From an uncultured Lachnospiraceae bacterium (GTDB lineage Bacteria > Bacillota > Clostridia > Lachnospirales > Lachnospiraceae): a DNA stretch of 10,452 nt. Below, piece after piece: positions 1 through 8,000 of this stretch. Where the stretch lies: positions 1 through 10,452 of the forward strand of contig CANTGP010000080.1 in assembly GCA_947653315.1 (NCBI GenBank), read 5' to 3'. Below the pieces are notes generated by a model that was not told where the DNA came from, made no database searches, and worked only from the letters and a program-made list of their open reading frames with translations. Made by a program: the position numbers and the translations under genes. How positions within the stretch are numbered: position 1 is the first letter of the stretch; each line of letters begins with the position of its first letter.

Positions 1-6
1 TTTTCC

Positions 7-1380
7 TTATTTTTTCCTTGCCTTCTTCGCTTCCAAAGCCTTATCCGTAGGTCTTACCAGCACCAAACTGATTACCAGTGCCAATACGTAAAGCACGATT
101 GTCGCATATAACACCGCCTGGTATCCTGTCGGGTTCACGGTCAGCATTTCCACCGAGCCATCGGAAAGCGCATGTTCAATCTCCACGGGGGCACCGAACG
201 TCTTCACAATCCATGAAGCCATCTGGTTTCCGGTCAGTCCGGCAAAGCCCCAGGCAGACAGCGTCAATCCGTGAATGGCGCTGATATTGCTCATCCCGTA
301 ATGGTCGGACAAAAGTGTCGGCACGTTGGAGAAACCTCCGCCGTATCCGGCATTTACCACGAAAATCAGGCAAAGCACCAATACCGTAAGGAGCATGTTT
401 CCGTTGCCGTTCTTAATACCTCCTGTCAGCATGACAATCCCGGTAAACACAATGGACAGGACGAAAATCAGCTTATAAATGGTATTCCTGTCCTTCATGG
501 TATCCGCCCATGCAGAGAACCCAAGGCGTCCGCCTGCATTAAAGACTGCGGAAACCGTGGAAATCACGCCTACCGCACCTGCAAGGCCAATACATTTCAC
601 AATCATCTTCTCCTGCGAGATCAAAGCCAGACCACAGGTAATATTGATGTAGAACATCAGCCAAATTCCCACATAATTGGCAATGGGTTTGGACTTGATG
701 ACTGCCATCATGCTCTTGCCTTTTTCCTTGGACTGGGGTTCATGCCAGCCGTCCGGTTTCTTTAACAGCAGGTGTCCCACAAACATCATGACAAAATACA
801 CGACTGCCAATATCAGGAACATCTTGTAAATACCGCCTTCGCCTAAATTATCCAGCATCGCCTGCATAATCGGACTGGCAATGGCTTTTGCCGCACCGAA
901 ACCTGCAACCGCCAATCCGGTGGCAAGCCCTTTCCGGTCCTCAAACCAAAGCATCAGCGTCTTGACGGGGGACAGATAACCGGTACCAAGTCCCACACCC
1001 ATGATAAAACCGTAGCATACATAAATACCGATTAAGGCAAGCATACTTCCCTGATGCGTTCCGCCGTAGTAAATGAAAAATCCCGTTCCCGCCATTCCTG
1101 ATGCAAAACAGATGGCTGCAATCAGGGAGGACTTATGTATGTCCTTCTCCACTACATTCCCAAGAAAAGCGGCAGACATTCCCAAAAAAAAGATGGCAAA
1201 ACTGAATGCCCATTCCGTTGCGCCTTTGGAAAAGCCGATATAGTCGGCAATTTCCTGACTGAAGATTGACCAGCAGTAAACGGTACCGATACTGCAATGC
1301 AGCAATAATGCAGGAATTGCGGCACGGATCCATTTATTGGAACGCCAGCCCTTTGTGTTTGTCTCATTTCCTTTACCCAT
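7..1380 (-). CDS. OFA-family MFS transporter (oxalate/formate antiporter-like)
   Basis: A 457-residue, very hydrophobic protein with about 12 predicted membrane helices and a polar central loop (about residues 205-235, rich in Lys, Glu and Ser), the usual 6+6 layout of the major facilitator superfamily. The N-terminal segment WIRAAIPALLLHCSIGTVYCWS, the glycine-rich stretch near residues 125-137 with YLSPVK, and the late stretch GYGGGFSNVPTLLSDHYG resemble the OFA (oxalate:formate antiporter) family. It should exchange or import a small organic anion across the cytoplasmic membrane. The substrate cannot be read from the sequence. Oxalobacter OxlT uses an Arg in TM8 and a Lys in TM11; an Arg is present in the GGRLGF stretch, but the TM11-like segment (ISAIHGLTLSAWGFAG) shows no Lys, so oxalate is doubtful. 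The ATG at 1380 follows a GAGGG Shine-Dalgarno 9 nt upstream. It is transcribed alone within the window, divergently from the vanZ-like gene. The stop is 6 bases from the window edge, so any terminator is out of view. Confidence 0.88.
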   Translation of the reverse strand: MGKGNETNTKGWRSNKWIRAAIPALLLHCSIGTVYCWSIFSQEIADYIGFSKGATEWAFSFAIFFLGMSAAFLGNVVEKDIHKSSLIAAICFASGMAGTGFFIYYGGTHQGSMLALIGIYVCYGFIMGVGLGTGYLSPVKTLMLWFEDRKGLATGLAVAGFGAAKAIASPIMQAMLDNLGEGGIYKMFLILAVVYFVMMFVGHLLLKKPDGWHEPQSKEKGKSMMAVIKSKPIANYVGIWLMFYINITCGLALISQEKMIVKCIGLAGAVGVISTVSAVFNAGGRLGFSAWADTMKDRNTIYKLIFVLSIVFTGIVMLTGGIKNGNGNMLLTVLVLCLIFVVNAGYGGGFSNVPTLLSDHYGMSNISAIHGLTLSAWGFAGLTGNQMASWIVKTFGAPVEIEHALSDGSVEMLTVNPTGYQAVLYATIVLYVLALVISLVLVRPTDKALEAKKARKK

Positions 1381-1449
1381 AATTCACATTCCCTCAACCA
1401 TTCTTTCGTTTTCCCGGATCACGGTTTCCCGCACACCGCCCATACCTGC

Positions 1450-1474
1450 GGACATAAAAGCGTATACCATGTCC
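1450..1474 (-). other. Small inverted repeat in the leader of the MFS gene
   Basis: GGACAT and ATGTCC are perfect 6-bp arms separated by 13 nt. They lie just downstream of the predicted transcription start of the transporter gene and well upstream of its ATG. A short hairpin or an operator are both possible; an arm length of 6 can occur by chance. Confidence 0.25.
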
Positions 1475-1484
1475 AAGTAGAATT

Positions 1485-1513
1485 ATTATAACCCTTCTTC
1501 CGTTAAGTTGCAA
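1485..1513 (-). promoter_or_regulatory. SigA-type promoter of the MFS transporter gene
   Basis: On the minus strand TTGCAA (1508-1513), a 17-bp spacer and a perfect TATAAT (1485-1490) make a near-consensus housekeeping promoter. Transcription would start near 1478, giving a leader of about 95 nt. An AT-rich tract and a 9-bp tandem repeat lie immediately upstream of the -35 box. Confidence 0.75.
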
Positions 1514-1531
1514 TATAAAAAAGTAACACCG

Positions 1532-1549
1532 AAACAAACTAAACAAACT
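1532..1549. repeat. Perfect 9-bp tandem direct repeat between divergent promoters
   Basis: AAACAAACT occurs twice back to back (1532-1540 and 1541-1549). The repeat is centred about 60 bp upstream of both predicted start sites, the transporter gene's to the left and the vanZ-like gene's to the right. This is where an activator or a shared regulator would bind, but an AT-rich upstream (UP-like) element is an equally simple reading. Confidence 0.5.
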
Positions 1550-1567
1550 TAATTTTTTATGAACCGT

Positions 1568-1596
1568 TTTACATCCGCCCATAAAAAGTGTATACT
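1568..1596 (+). promoter_or_regulatory. SigA-type promoter of the vanZ-like gene
   Basis: TTTACA (1568-1573), a 17-bp spacer and TATACT (1591-1596) match the housekeeping consensus at 5/6 positions in each box. Transcription would begin near 1603, leaving a leader of about 60 nt. That leader contains an imperfect hairpin (ATTCC...CGGT / ACCG.GGAAT, 1621-1647) just before the ribosome binding site. Confidence 0.72.
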
Positions 1597-1664
1597 ACCA
1601 ATAACATGAACCAAGAACAAATTCCGTAACGGTATAAAACCGGGAATCCACAATGAGGTGAGCC

Positions 1665-2201
1665 ATGAAATATTTTCTTTTATTTATAAAAAAGACACTG
1701 CGTTTCGTCTTAAAGCCGCTTTCCTTTGTACCTGCCGTTTTCGTCATGTACATGATTTTCCGCCTGTCCGCCCAGGACGGCGTCACCAGCGGCCAGCTAA
1801 GCTACCGGGTCAGCACGAAAATCGTCACTACCGCCGACCGGCTGTTTGACAAAGATTTTTCTTCCGAGCAGATCAGGCATTATGCCAACCGGATCCATTA
1901 CTACGTCCGCAAACTCGGCCATATTACGGAATACTTTATTTTGGCGGTATCGGTGGCATTCCCGCTCTATGTCTACCGTGTCCGCGGTTTCTCCCTGATG
2001 CTTGTGGCAGGGCTGTTCTGCGTCGCCTTTGCCGGACTGGATGAATACCATCAGTCCTTTGTGGCGGGCCGCGGTCCCTCGAAACGGGATGTCGCCATTG
2101 ACAGCATCGGGATTTTCACCGGAATCATTCTTGTACGCATCGTCGGCTGGACCGGGAGGATGACCATATTCCGTCCCCTTTCCAACCGGCCGAAGCGTTA
2201 A
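1665..2201 (+). CDS. VanZ-family membrane protein
   Basis: A 178-residue protein with about four membrane helices (roughly residues 17-35, 88-105, 109-125 and 145-161). It carries the signature blocks of the VanZ family: FRLSAQDG near residue 32, RKLGHITEYFIL at 82-93, and DEYHQSFVAGRGPSKRDVAIDSIG at about 126-149 (given here as conserved D126, E127, H129, Q130, R136, D142 and D146). VanZ was named for a teicoplanin-resistance accessory protein. Most family members in Clostridia lie outside van clusters and have no proven role, and no vanA/H/X-type gene is present here, so antibiotic resistance should not be inferred. The ATG follows GAGGTGA with 6 nt between GAGG and the start. It is the only plus-strand gene in the window, converging on the HAD gene with 12 bp between stop codons. 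Confidence 0.85.
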   Translation: MKYFLLFIKKTLRFVLKPLSFVPAVFVMYMIFRLSAQDGVTSGQLSYRVSTKIVTTADRLFDKDFSSEQIRHYANRIHYYVRKLGHITEYFILAVSVAFPLYVYRVRGFSLMLVAGLFCVAFAGLDEYHQSFVAGRGPSKRDVAIDSIGIFTGIILVRIVGWTGRMTIFRPLSNRPKR

Positions 2202-2213
2202 ACGGATCGGCCG
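2187..2213. terminator. Possible weak bidirectional stem-loop at convergent gene ends
   Basis: CGGCCGA (2187-2193) and TCGGCCG (2207-2213) are perfect 7-bp arms around a 13-nt loop that contains the vanZ-like stop codon, ending one base before the HAD stop codon. A second, nested option is AACGG/CCGTT. The GC-rich stem sits where two convergent transcripts meet. No T-run follows on either strand, so intrinsic termination is uncertain. Confidence 0.3.
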
Positions 2214-2879
2214 TTACAGGGCAAACGGTTCCTTTGGGAAGCGCCCGTCCGAAACGAGCAGCCCGTCCACACCGCACTTTTTTGCCACCGCAAGGTCGCT
2301 TTCCGCTTCGTTCCCGACCATCAGGCATTCTTCCCTCTTTAGCCCGTGCTTTTTCAGCAGCGTTTCCATATATACCTTTTCCGGCTTTTTTATCCCGAAA
2401 TCGGAAGAAAGGAATATGTCGTCAAAATACCCCCCAATTCCGGCTTCCGCGATTTCCGGCTCCGTAAACAGCCGTTGGGCATTGGACAGGAGATAAATAC
2501 GTCTCCCGCCCTCCCGTAATTTCCGCAAAAGCGGCTCCGTTCCTTCATAAAGCCTCATGTACTCCCTCGACCGTTCCCGGAACCGGCGGGCAAGACCGGA
2601 AACCAATTCCATCCCCGTCTCCACTCCTTTTTGGGAAAACAGGCCGGAAAAAACTTTTCCGATTTCGATTTCGGGATACGCAAACCCCGTTTCTTCCCGC
2701 AGGCGTTCTTCCTCCTTCCGGCAGGCATCCCCATATGCCGTTTTTAACGCTTCCGGCGTATAAACGGCTCCTTCTTTCCCGTAAAGGATTGCCATTTCCA
2801 TCCAAAGTTCCTCCTGTTCCTCATCCGTGCGGATATCCAACAGGGTTCCGTACAAATCAAAGATATAATTCCGGTACAT
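2214..2879 (-). CDS. HAD-superfamily hydrolase
   Basis: A 221-residue cytoplasmic protein with the four HAD motifs in order. Motif I is FDLYGTLLD with nucleophile D8; motif II is the Ser of LLSNAQ (S132); motif III is the Lys of KKPEKVYM (K164/K165); motif IV is GNEAESDL (E191, D195). A helical cap domain lies between residues 15 and 105. The residue two after the nucleophile is Tyr (Y10), not the Asp that acts as general acid in ordinary HAD phosphatases. This D-x-Y form is classical in 2-haloacid dehalogenases but is also common in uncharacterised clostridial HAD proteins, so phosphatase versus dehalogenase is not settled. The ATG at 2879 follows AAGGAG with an 8-nt spacer. The gene starts 25 bp after the amylase stop, so the two are probably co-transcribed. 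Confidence 0.85.
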   Translation of the reverse strand: MYRNYIFDLYGTLLDIRTDEEQEELWMEMAILYGKEGAVYTPEALKTAYGDACRKEEERLREETGFAYPEIEIGKVFSGLFSQKGVETGMELVSGLARRFRERSREYMRLYEGTEPLLRKLREGGRRIYLLSNAQRLFTEPEIAEAGIGGYFDDIFLSSDFGIKKPEKVYMETLLKKHGLKREECLMVGNEAESDLAVAKKCGVDGLLVSDGRFPKEPFAL

Positions 2880-2904
2880 CCCATCTTCTCCTTTTTCCTC
2901 TGCT

Positions 2905-4749
2905 TTACTGGAATAAAAGAACCGAATACGGCGGCACGGTTACCTCCGTCCCGTCCATGACTGCCTGTTCTTCCCCGGTCAGCAGCCTGCCGCAGAATAT
3001 CCATCTTCCGGTCTGTGTACGGTCCGTCCCGTCACACACTGCCTGCCAATTCCCGTCCGCTTCTTTTCCGTTTAAGGTAAGTCCCGCTACATCCACTTTC
3101 TTCTCGCCGTCCGAGACATTCATAAGCAGCAGGATTTCCGACCCTTCATACACTTTTTTGATCACGCAGACCTGGTCGTCGGATTTTTCCTCCAAAAATT
3201 CCGTTTTCCCCCTTGCAATTTCCGGATAAGTATTCCGCAGCCGTATGGCATCCTTATAATATTGGTAAATCGATGCTTTATCCGTCTCCTGTTCCTCCAG
3301 GCTGTCATATACCATCCGCACCTCATCCATATCCTGCGGTCCGCGGCACATGCCTTCTGCCGCAGCATCCTTGCTCCAGTACATGGGCGCACGTTTATTC
3401 TCGTCCTTACCGGAACCTTTCATGCCGAGTTCCTCCCCATAGTATACAAAAACGCAGCCGCCCATCATAAGGTTCATGCCGCCCGCCATCTTCACCTGCC
3501 GTTCCGGCTCATCCCCCGCGTAATATCCGGCGCTCCTGCTCAAATCATGGTTTGTGTAAAAAGGGGCATCCACATAATTTTCGTTATAGGAAGCAAATTT
3601 CTCCTCGCATTCACATAATGCTTTTCCAAAGCCGGAAGCGGGAGCCGTACCTTTCACCGCATTGGCAATCACGCCGTTATAATCCGCAAACGCAAAATTA
3701 AAAACACTGTCGATACCGCTTTCGTAATACCGCGCATATGTCTCCATATCCGCCCATACTTCCGCCACAAGATAAGCGTCCTCCTTCTTTTCCTTCACCA
3801 TGCCGTTAAACCATTCCAATACTTCCACGTTGGCATCCACCGTTCCCGAATAATACTCCTTCGCCGCATCCAGCCGGAAACCGTCCACGCCTTTTGCCAG
3901 CCAAAAATCCACGATTTTCCCGATTTCCGCCCTTACCTTTTCATTTCCCAGGTTTAAATCCGGCATTTCGCTCCAAAACCGGGCTTCGTAATACCATGTC
4001 CCGTCCAGTTCACAGTATCCCGCGCCTTTTTCCCTGGAAAAATTATAATACTCCACATAAGGACACTCCCCGGCATCCGGCTCCTGCCCTTCCCCCAACT
4101 GTTTCAGGTAATCACATGCCGCAATAAACCATGGATGAGAGGAAGAAGTATGGTTCAGCACTAAGTCCAAAATCACATGAATGTCCCTTTTTTTACACTC
4201 CGCCAGAAAAACGTCAAAATCCTCCATGGTCCCGTACTGCTCATCGATCCCGTAATAATCCGTCACGTCATACTTATGGTACGTCGTGGAAGGCATAATC
4301 GGCATCAGCCATATCCCGTTGCACCCAAGATCCGTATCCGTGGCATCATCGCCGTCATTAATATAATCCAGCTTCTCCGTCAATCCTTTCAGGTCCCCGA
4401 TGCCGTCTCCGTCGCTGTCATAAAAAGAATACACGAATACCTCGTAAAAGGTACGGTATTTATCATCCGGCATGTTTAACTGCGGCAGATCCATCCCCCA
4501 ATTCCGGTCTTCTTCCCCCGTATTTTCCGTTTCGGCGGCATCTTCTTTTCCCGTTGCTCCCTCCGTATCCTGCGCCGCGGTATCTGCCGCCCCCGCTCCG
4601 TTATGCTCCGTTTCCGCCTGCACCGCACCGGCTCCGCCGTCTGACACGTCATCTGCCGTCCCGTTTGCGCCGCATCCTGCCAAACTCCCCGTCAGGCATA
4701 AAAATGCCATCCATAAGGCCAATCCCCTCTTTCCTTTCTTCCAACCCAT
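2905..4749 (-). CDS. GH13 alpha-amylase-family lipoprotein
   Basis: A 614-residue protein that should hydrolyse or transglycosylate alpha-glucans at the cell surface. A lipoprotein signal peptide with charged GWKKGKR start, hydrophobic core and lipobox SLAGC places the lipidated Cys at residue 26. Residues 27-85 form a low-complexity Ala/Gly/Glu/Asp/Thr linker. The GH13 barrel then runs from about 98 to 460. It has a DSDGDGIGDL loop (111-120, Ca-binding type in relatives), region I DLVLNH (195-200), region II GFRLDAAKE with nucleophile D294, region III LVAEVW with acid/base E330, and region IV TNHDLSR with D402. The complete triad suggests an active enzyme. A beta-sandwich C-terminal domain (about 525-614) follows. 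Glucan specificity (amylase, oligo-1,6-glucosidase or other) cannot be fixed from motifs. The ATG follows GGGAGG with a 9-nt spacer. The HAD gene lies directly downstream. Confidence 0.9.
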   Translation of the reverse strand: MGWKKGKRGLALWMAFLCLTGSLAGCGANGTADDVSDGGAGAVQAETEHNGAGAADTAAQDTEGATGKEDAAETENTGEEDRNWGMDLPQLNMPDDKYRTFYEVFVYSFYDSDGDGIGDLKGLTEKLDYINDGDDATDTDLGCNGIWLMPIMPSTTYHKYDVTDYYGIDEQYGTMEDFDVFLAECKKRDIHVILDLVLNHTSSSHPWFIAACDYLKQLGEGQEPDAGECPYVEYYNFSREKGAGYCELDGTWYYEARFWSEMPDLNLGNEKVRAEIGKIVDFWLAKGVDGFRLDAAKEYYSGTVDANVEVLEWFNGMVKEKKEDAYLVAEVWADMETYARYYESGIDSVFNFAFADYNGVIANAVKGTAPASGFGKALCECEEKFASYNENYVDAPFYTNHDLSRSAGYYAGDEPERQVKMAGGMNLMMGGCVFVYYGEELGMKGSGKDENKRAPMYWSKDAAAEGMCRGPQDMDEVRMVYDSLEEQETDKASIYQYYKDAIRLRNTYPEIARGKTEFLEEKSDDQVCVIKKVYEGSEILLLMNVSDGEKKVDVAGLTLNGKEADGNWQAVCDGTDRTQTGRWIFCGRLLTGEEQAVMDGTEVTVPPYSVLLFQ

Positions 4750-4788
4750 ATTCCTTTTCCTCCCTGTTTTCCTATCGGTTATCCGTCA

Positions 4789-4824
4789 TTTCCGCTTAGA
4801 TTGCACGAAATCCCTAAGCGGAAA
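4789..4824. repeat. Inverted repeat with 11-bp perfect arms upstream of the amylase
   Basis: TTTCCGCTTAG (4789-4799) and CTAAGCGGAAA (4814-4824) are perfect complementary arms around a 14-nt centre. On the minus strand the repeat starts directly after the stop codon of the Uma2 remnant and ends about 40 nt before the amylase ATG. It could be a terminator that has lost its T-run (none follows on either strand), a leader stem-loop controlling the amylase, or an operator. The perfect arms make chance unlikely. Confidence 0.7.
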
Positions 4825-5028
4825 CTACGGCCCTACTTTTATTGAAAACCCATCATATATCCCAACCGGCACATCTACACCGAAATTATATTGTTCCACC
4901 ATGTCTTTTTCAAAATCATAAACCGAAACCATCTGTTTTTCCGGGTCAACAATCCTGTATTCCCTAACATGGGGCATGGCAGCCGCCATACCCCACGTTC
5001 CAAATATTTTTCCGTTACACATCCACAC
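4825..5028 (-). pseudogene. C-terminal remnant of a Uma2-family (PDDEXK fold) protein
   Basis: The 67-residue reading frame contains VREYRIVDPEKQMVSVYDF followed by VPVGIYDGFSIKV, which matches the C-terminal part of Uma2 proteins (EYWIVDPE...VYxFE... followed by VGIYxxFxIDF). Full-length Uma2 proteins are about 180-200 residues and carry the nuclease-fold Asp/Glu-x-Lys residues upstream of this segment. Those are absent, so the product would be inactive. The first 20 residues do not look like Uma2, and the only available start is a GTG two bases after the histidine-kinase stop, with no ribosome binding site. I read it as a 5'-truncated relic left by a deletion or rearrangement upstream. An alternative is a short protein translationally coupled to the kinase. 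Confidence 0.65.
4885..4913 (-). promoter_or_regulatory. Candidate promoter for the amylase-HAD unit inside the Uma2 remnant
   Basis: On the minus strand TTGAAA (4908-4913), a 17-bp spacer and a perfect TATAAT (4885-4890) fit the housekeeping consensus. Transcription would start near 4878 and give a leader of about 128 nt that includes the 11-bp-arm inverted repeat. The hexamers fall inside codons of the relic frame, so coincidence is possible. No better promoter was seen between the kinase stop and the amylase start. Confidence 0.45.
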
Positions 5029-5030
5029 GC

Positions 5031-8000
5031 CTACGCACCGTTTCGCAGAATCCTCCCCAGCGTATCGAACAGATTATCCACATCAATAGGCTTTGCAATA
5101 TGTCCGTTCATTCCGCATTTCAAGGCTTCCTGTTTGTCCTCCTCAAAAGCGTTTGCCGTCATGGCGATAATGGGTATGGATGCCAGTTTCCGGTTTGCAA
5201 ATTTACGGATCCTCTTTGCCGCCTCGTACCCGTTCATAACCGGCATTTGGATATCCATTAATACCAACTGGTAATATCCGGGTTCGGATTTCTCCAGCAT
5301 ATCCACGGCAACCTGCCCGTTTTCCGCAATCTCCACGGAAAATCCGGCATCGCCTAAAATCGCCGCCGCAATCTCCTGGTTCATTTCCACATCCTCCGCC
5401 AGCAGGATGCGTCCGGCACGGAATTTTACCGGCTGTCCGCCGCCGTCCTCTTTTTCTTCTTTATCCTTATGTATAATAGAAAGAAGGCAGTTCCTTAACT
5501 CGGACAGAAACAGCGGTTTGCTGCAAAATGCCGTAACGCCGGCTTCCTTGGCTTCTTCCTCGATATCCGACCAGTCATATGCCGTCAGGATAATCACGGG
5601 AACTTCGTCCCCCATCTCCTTGCGTATCCTTCTGGTTACTTCAATTCCGTTCATGTCCGGCAGCAGCCAGTCAATGATGTAGGCATGGTAATTGTTTTCC
5701 CTTGTCACCGCCTGATGGTTGCGAAGCACCGCCTCTTTCCCCGATAAGGTCCACTCCGCACGCATCCCGATCTGCTGCAGCATGTAGGACACGCTGTCGC
5801 AGGTATCATAATCGTCGTCCACCACCAAAGCCCTGCAGTTTTTCAGTTCCGGTATCTCCTGGGGTTCCTTTGCGTCGGCATGCAGGCGGAACGTAAAGGA
5901 AACCGTAAATTCCGATCCGACCCCCTGCTTGCTTTTCACGCTGATGGTGCCGTTCATCATGTCCACAATATTCTTTGTAATCGCCATTCCCAGCCCGGTT
6001 CCCTGGATTCCGCTGATTGTGGTATTTTCTTCCCGTTCAAAGGGTTCAAAAATATGCTCCACAAACTCTTTGCTCATACCGATGCCGTTATCCTTAATGT
6101 TGAACTCAAAATTGGCATACCCGGCAGGCGCCCCTGCCTTTTCCGTAATGCGGATATTAATAATGCCCCCCGCACCCGTATATTTCACGGAATTGCTGAC
6201 CAGATTCAAAAGCACCTGGTTTAACCGCAGTTTATCACAGTAAATCTCCTCGTCAAACACATCCACGGTATCGACGCGCAGTTCCAACTGTTTGGCGTGA
6301 ATATCCGCCTGCAGAATATTGCAAAGCCCGTGAAGGATTTCCGGCAGGCTGCACAGCTTTTCCTCCAAATGGATTTTGCCGCTTTCAATGCGGCTCATAT
6401 CCAAAACATCGTTAATCAGGCTAAGCAGATGGTCCCCCGATGTCTTAATTTTTTTTAAGTACTCCTCCACCTGGTCCCTATGGTCGATATGTGAAATGGC
6501 AAGCGTCGTAAAACCGACGATGGCATTCATCGGCGTGCGGATATCATGGGACATATTGGACAAAAAGACGCTTTTCGCCCTACTCGCCCGGTTCGCCTGC
6601 ATCAGCGCGTCTTCCAACAGACTTTTCTTTACCATTTCACTGCGGGTTTCCTCATCCACGCTGTGACAGCCAAGGACAATGCCCCTGTTCTCCTCCCATG
6701 CGCCGGCGCGTACTGCCTTCATTTGGTAATATTTCATTTCGCCGTCTTTTATCATACGGTAATTCATATAAAAAGACTTCTTTTCTTCCAGTTCCTTTCT
6801 GATTCCGTCGCAGGAAAATGCCTGCCACATCAGTTCCCTGTCGTCCTCGTGCACAAATTCCCTGATATAATATTCCATACTATCTTCCAAAGAAATTTTC
6901 CCTTGGAATGCAGGAATAAACGATTTCCCCTGTCCGTCGTCATTGCGGACCGTCATCCCCATGCCCGTATTGAGGTCAAAAGAGCAGACGAGGTTATAAT
7001 CGATGCTCAATGCCTGAATCAGCTCCATTTGGCGCATTTGGTTCTTTTTTTCCTGCATCTTCTGCGCCGTGACATCCAGCAGAAACCGCTGGAAAAACAG
7101 TTCCCCGTTTTCCTCCAGGAGCTTAATGTTCCCCATCACGTGTAAAAGTTCCCCGTCCTCATGACGGATGCGGTACTCCACGCTGACGCTGTCTCCTGCC
7201 TTTACCAGTTCCGCAACACATGCCTCCAGCCTTTCCTTGTCTTCCTCCACCACGGAAGCGGCAAACATGTCAAACCCTTTTTTCTCCAGTTCTTCCCGGG
7301 AAGCGTATCCTAAAATCTTAAGCGCCGCCCTGTTGACGCTCAAAATACGCGTTCCGTCCCAAGAATGGCAAAGCACCCCGCAGTCCATGGAAGTAAAGAC
7401 CGTCTCCATCATTTGATTTTTTTGGATGATTTCCCGCTCATAAGCACGCTCCTGGGTCACGTCAATGGCGATACCCACGGTTCCCATAACATCCCCGTCC
7501 AAATCATACAACGGGGACTTATAAGTCATAAGTGTCCGCAGACCTTCCCCGGTCTCGATGATTTCCTCGGATACGAAAGTTTTCTTTTTGCTCATCACCT
7601 CCCGCTCCGATTCTATACAGGCAGGGTCGTCATGCTCCACGTCCCAAATATATGCGTGTCCCCGGCCTTCCACCTGCTGTTTGGTCTTATTTACCGTTTT
7701 ACAGAAACTATTGTTTACTTTTTCATGTATCCCGTTTTTATCCTTATACCAGATAAGGTTCGGGGAGTTATCAATGGTCGCTTCCAAATAATGCCCCGTC
7801 TGCCAAGCATCCTTATCTTTTTTACACTCCTTCTGCCACCTTAAAAACCGAAACCTTATTTCCCCTTCCGACATGGGCAGCGTCCATATGTCAAACGGCC
7901 GGCCATCCACAGGCATACTTCCGTCCGGCAAAATATCTTCCCATCGTTTTGCGTCCGAAAATTCTTCCGTCAAAACCTCCGTTTGTTCTCTGTCCGCAAG

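Noticed and set aside
271..765. 164-residue plus-strand open frame within the transporter
   Set aside because: It is antisense to transmembrane-coding sequence; the reverse complement of hydrophobic codons yields such polar frames.
1665..2201. Glycopeptide (teicoplanin) resistance gene
   Set aside because: VanZ-domain proteins are widespread in Clostridia without van clusters; no ligase, dehydrogenase or dipeptidase partner is present here.
2735..3229. 164-residue plus-strand open frame
   Set aside because: It is antisense to the amylase 3' end and HAD 5' end, Ser/Pro/Phe-rich, with no ribosome binding site or family match.
6546..7145. 199-residue plus-strand open frame
   Set aside because: It lies wholly antisense to the PAS/HisKA coding region of the kinase and has low-complexity Phe/His/Leu-rich composition typical of a reverse-strand shadow.
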